NCBI GenBank assembly: GCA_002347025.1
Contig: DEAE01000024.1
Location: forward strand, 365,385-429,384
DNA length: 64,000 nucleotides
Direction: 5' to 3'
Origin: Acidobacteria bacterium UBA2990
Lineage (GTDB): Bacteria > Acidobacteriota > Vicinamibacteria > Vicinamibacterales > UBA8438
Positions 61,921-64,000 of the stretch are shown one piece after another. The notes under the pieces are model-generated. The model was not told where the DNA came from and searched no databases. It worked only from the letters and a program-made list of their open reading frames with translations. The position numbers were made by a program, and so were the translations under genes. How positions within the stretch are numbered: the first letter of the stretch is position 1; every line of letters begins with the position of its first letter.

Positions 61921-62406
61921 CTAGCCTGCTGGACCGAGCCCGACGGCGCGTCGCCACGCTGCGATCTGTCCAAGGTGATCCATTTCATGAGACGTCATGA
62001 TGAAGGCGACCATAGCCCCAACCGTCGGAAAGGACTGTCGGGCTTTTTCGTTTGGGTGTTCTGCGGCGAGGACCGAAGGGGCGACATTGTGAATAGCGGC
62101 TTTCCAGACATTGTGGACTTTCTCGAGTTCCGCGAGAAGTTCAGTCTTGCTTGGTTGGCCGGTGGGGTCGCTACTTGGGACGCCGCCAGTCTTAAATAAT
62201 TGATCCCATCTGTCAGGCACCGTGGTTTCAATGTCGATCATTTTGCCGACAGCATGTGCCGTCATGATCATGTGACCTAAGCTCCAGGTGGGGTGATTGA
62301 CCAGGCCATGTGGCTGGGCGCACATTTGGTCATCAGGAATATCATCGACTAGGCGCTTGGCTCTCTTGAGCTGTAGGTCATAGGCGTGGATCATGTGCGT
62401 AAGCAT
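61921..62406 (-). CDS. DinB-superfamily (DinB_2-like) protein
   Basis: A 161-residue four-helix protein. The pattern NHPTWSLGHMIMTAHAVGKMI in the first half and VAFIMTSHEMDHLGQIAAWRRAVGLG at the C-terminus gives the His triad (H of GHM, H of SHE, H of DHL) of the DinB/DUF664 metal site. The family is abundant in Acidobacteriota and its substrates are mostly unknown; thiol-transferase relatives exist. It lies 80 bases upstream of recQ on the same strand and could be cotranscribed with it. Confidence 0.87.
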   Translation of the reverse strand: MLTHMIHAYDLQLKRAKRLVDDIPDDQMCAQPHGLVNHPTWSLGHMIMTAHAVGKMIDIETTVPDRWDQLFKTGGVPSSDPTGQPSKTELLAELEKVHNVWKAAIHNVAPSVLAAEHPNEKARQSFPTVGAMVAFIMTSHEMDHLGQIAAWRRAVGLGPAG

Positions 62407-62592
62407 CTAATACCAGTTCTCCCATTGGGCCGATTGCTGTTGGCTAGTTCCCGGACTTGGGCCAGCTTCACGATTACCGTACGCTCATTATAGTGTTCAA
62501 TTGAGGCTGGGAGGTCGTCTTGAATTTGTGGGGTTGCGGAACAGGACGCGAGCGAGCACACTGTTACACTGGCCTGTGACGTGGAGGTGACT

Positions 62593-63114
62593 GTGTTTCG
62601 TGCATGCTTCGTAACGGTTTTGTTGGTTTCGTCTACGGCTCTAGTGTTCGCCCAGCGGCCTGACTTTTCTGGGATGTGGACGCTGGACGCGGAAGCAAGT
62701 GAATTTATCGCCCCGGCTTTTAGTGGAGGGCGTGGCGGTGATGACACGGGTCGCTTGTTTATCACGCATGCCGCCAATGGCAGCGTGGTTGTCGGAGCGG
62801 AGACCAATGGTGTGAAGGCATGGTCGTTCACGCCGGGAAAGGAACTCAGCATTCCGGTCGGTCGGGACACCACGATGCTGGCCGCGTCTCGCTGGGAAGG
62901 TGATAGTTTGGTTGCTGAGGGTACCCAGGGTGACATGACGATGCACGAGGTTATGTTTCTCAGCGCTGATGGCCTAACGTTGACTATTGAGGTCACAACG
63001 ACTACCCCTGATGGTGAACGACAGAACCGGCTCATCTACAAGTTGGCTCGGCCGGTCGGTCCCTGCAAGCAGTGGGCGATGCCTTGCAAAGATTTTCCGC
63101 AGGGGACTCCTTAA
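62593..63114 (+). CDS. Secreted protein starting 'RPDFSGMWTLD'
   Basis: About 173 residues from the GTG at 62593, favoured over the GTG at 62581 because GGAGGT (62583-62588) is correctly spaced for it. Signal peptide FVTVLLVSSTALVFAQ is followed at once by RPDFSGMWTLDAEASEF, the short opening shared by many acidobacterial secreted proteins and echoed in the two larger proteins at 215 and 22674. The rest is beta-rich (LFITHAANGSVVVGAET, ASRWEGDSLVAEGTQG, GLTLTIEVTTTTPDG) and ends with a Cys pair (CKQWAMPC). It is probably a small beta-barrel of unknown ligand. Lies 42 bases before the propeller gene and may be cotranscribed. Confidence 0.8.
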   Translation: MFRACFVTVLLVSSTALVFAQRPDFSGMWTLDAEASEFIAPAFSGGRGGDDTGRLFITHAANGSVVVGAETNGVKAWSFTPGKELSIPVGRDTTMLAASRWEGDSLVAEGTQGDMTMHEVMFLSADGLTLTIEVTTTTPDGERQNRLIYKLARPVGPCKQWAMPCKDFPQGTP

Positions 63115-63155
63115 CTCGGTTCTTGTGTGGGAATAAACACAGGAAGATGAAGACT

Positions 63156-64000
63156 ATGGCTCAAAAAAGATGCGTAAGGCTCGTTGTCGCCCTGCTAGTG
63201 ATGGTTGGGTTTGGTCTGCCCGCCGGTGCCGGCGCCCAGGAGGGGGAATGGCACCGTTGGGGTGGACCCCATGGAGATTTTGTGACTGACTCGGTCGGTC
63301 TTGCTGAGATGTGGCCTGATGCGGGTCCTCCTGAACTCTGGAATCGCCCGCTTGGAGCTGGGCACACGTCGATTCTGGTCTCTAATGGGCGTTTGTTTAC
63401 CATGTATCGTGAATCTCATGGCGAGGGTGGCAGTGCGCCCTGGTCTCCACGCGAAAGCGTTATCGCACTGGATGCTGTTAGTGGCGAGACCTTGTGGGAG
63501 TATACCTATGCGTCAAAGAACCAAGATTTTGACCAGGGTGCAGGCCCCCATGCGACTCCACTCTTGACTGATGGTCGTCTGTTCACGATGGGTAGCAACA
63601 AGGAACTTCATGTCTTCAATCCGGAGACTGGTGAGTTGCTGTGGTCAAAAAATCTCATAACTGATTTTGGTGCTCCGCCGCTGTTGATTCGCTCAATGAT
63701 CAAGCCTGGTGCTGGGATGAGCCCAATTCCGTATAAGGACACCATCCTTTTACAGGTCGGTGGACCCGGCCAATCAGTGATGTCCCTGCGGCAGAGTGAT
63801 GGTGAGATTGTCTGGAAGAGTGGTAGTTTTCTGGTTTCGCATTCGGCTATTGGCCTTATAACTTTAGCTGGACGTCAGCATGCCGTGGTTTTTGCGGGCC
63901 AGGGTGTATTTGGTATGGATCCTGGCACCGGGCGAGTTCTTTGGGCTCATCCCCACGATGCGGGCAACGACTTCAATTTTCAGATCCCGCTTTATGCTGA
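63156..64000 (+). CDS. PQQ-like beta-propeller protein, incomplete at the right edge
   Basis: An open frame from the ATG at 63156 (AGGAAG nine bases upstream; an ATG at 63147 abuts that site) runs without a stop to the end of the window, giving 281 visible residues. A signal peptide (LVVALLVMVGFGLPAGAGAQ) is followed by EWHRWGGPHGDF, then propeller blades ending in LDAVSGETLWEYTY, FNPETGELLWSKN and MDPGTGRVLWAHPH. This matches the PQQ-binding-like WD/YVTN propeller family (outer-membrane-assembly BamB-like or quinoprotein-like); no PQQ ligand set can be judged from the fragment. The preceding small secreted gene is in the same direction. Confidence 0.88.
   Translation, partial: MAQKRCVRLVVALLVMVGFGLPAGAGAQEGEWHRWGGPHGDFVTDSVGLAEMWPDAGPPELWNRPLGAGHTSILVSNGRLFTMYRESHGEGGSAPWSPRESVIALDAVSGETLWEYTYASKNQDFDQGAGPHATPLLTDGRLFTMGSNKELHVFNPETGELLWSKNLITDFGAPPLLIRSMIKPGAGMSPIPYKDTILLQVGGPGQSVMSLRQSDGEIVWKSGSFLVSHSAIGLITLAGRQHAVVFAGQGVFGMDPGTGRVLWAHPHDAGNDFNFQIPLYA

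Overview
The window looks like a chromosomal segment of an uncultured, probably marine or soil Acidobacteriota (Vicinamibacteria-like) bacterium. This is inferred from gene content, not from a marker gene: abundant planctomycete-type cytochrome proteins (PSCyt/PSD domains, DUF1592/DUF1553), DUF1552 and DUF1501 Tat-exported proteins, DUF5916/CBM9 outer-membrane proteins, PQQ beta-propellers, and secreted proteins with a 'DGRPD..G.W' start. Base composition is moderate (around the mid-50s percent GC by eye). I found no rRNA, tRNA, CRISPR array, insertion sequence or prophage.

Region 1 (1-36.4 kb) is almost entirely a secretome. It opens with a secreted 'WEGDTLVVE'-type protein, a small cyclophilin-like protein, and a DUF1549/DUF1553 cytochrome-type protein followed by its usual DUF1501 partner. 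A large CBM9/DUF5916 outer-membrane protein follows, with an unusual TolB/FlgO-like N-terminus. Next is a run of tandem carboxymuconolactone decarboxylase, Tat-exported SMP-30 lactonase-like protein and PQQ dehydrogenase, then a GNAT, an ANKH/MATE-like transporter and a pair of paralogous membrane coiled-coil proteins. The most striking feature is a three-gene cassette present three times: a DUF1592-type protein with a CxxCH at each end, a Tat-exported DUF1552 (HxxSHH) protein, and an exported ankyrin-repeat protein. Copies 1 (17.3-22.6 kb) and 2 (24.0-29.4 kb) are on the plus strand and copy 3 (36.4-31.1 kb) is on the minus strand. Copies 1 and 3 are the closer pair. A secreted cytochrome c and a lectin-like protein sit between copies 2 and 3.

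Region 2 (36.5-46.4 kb) holds a membrane-anchored dynamin-like GTPase, a PHP-domain protein overlapping a small membrane protein, an LMW-phosphatase/ArsC-like protein, a DinB-fold protein, and the phosphate-signalling set phoU-phoB-phoR with a second OmpR-type response regulator.

Region 3 (46.4-51.4 kb) reads away from that regulator: a TonB-dependent receptor, a secreted beta-helix-like protein and a lipoprotein. Upstream of the receptor are three heptamers with exact 11-bp spacing, followed 10 bp later by a -10-like hexamer. This is the layout of a PhoB-activated promoter and suggests these genes are a phosphate-starvation uptake locus.

Region 4 (51.5-64 kb) is mostly housekeeping: pyruvate kinase, the amidase / GerMN / RNase PH / XTP pyrophosphatase run on the minus strand, a DUF218 protein, a fatty-acid desaturase with two palindromes upstream, a small secreted protein with a near-consensus sigma70 promoter, RecQ, a second DinB-fold protein, another 'RPDFSGMW' secreted protein, and a PQQ-like beta-propeller that runs off the right edge.
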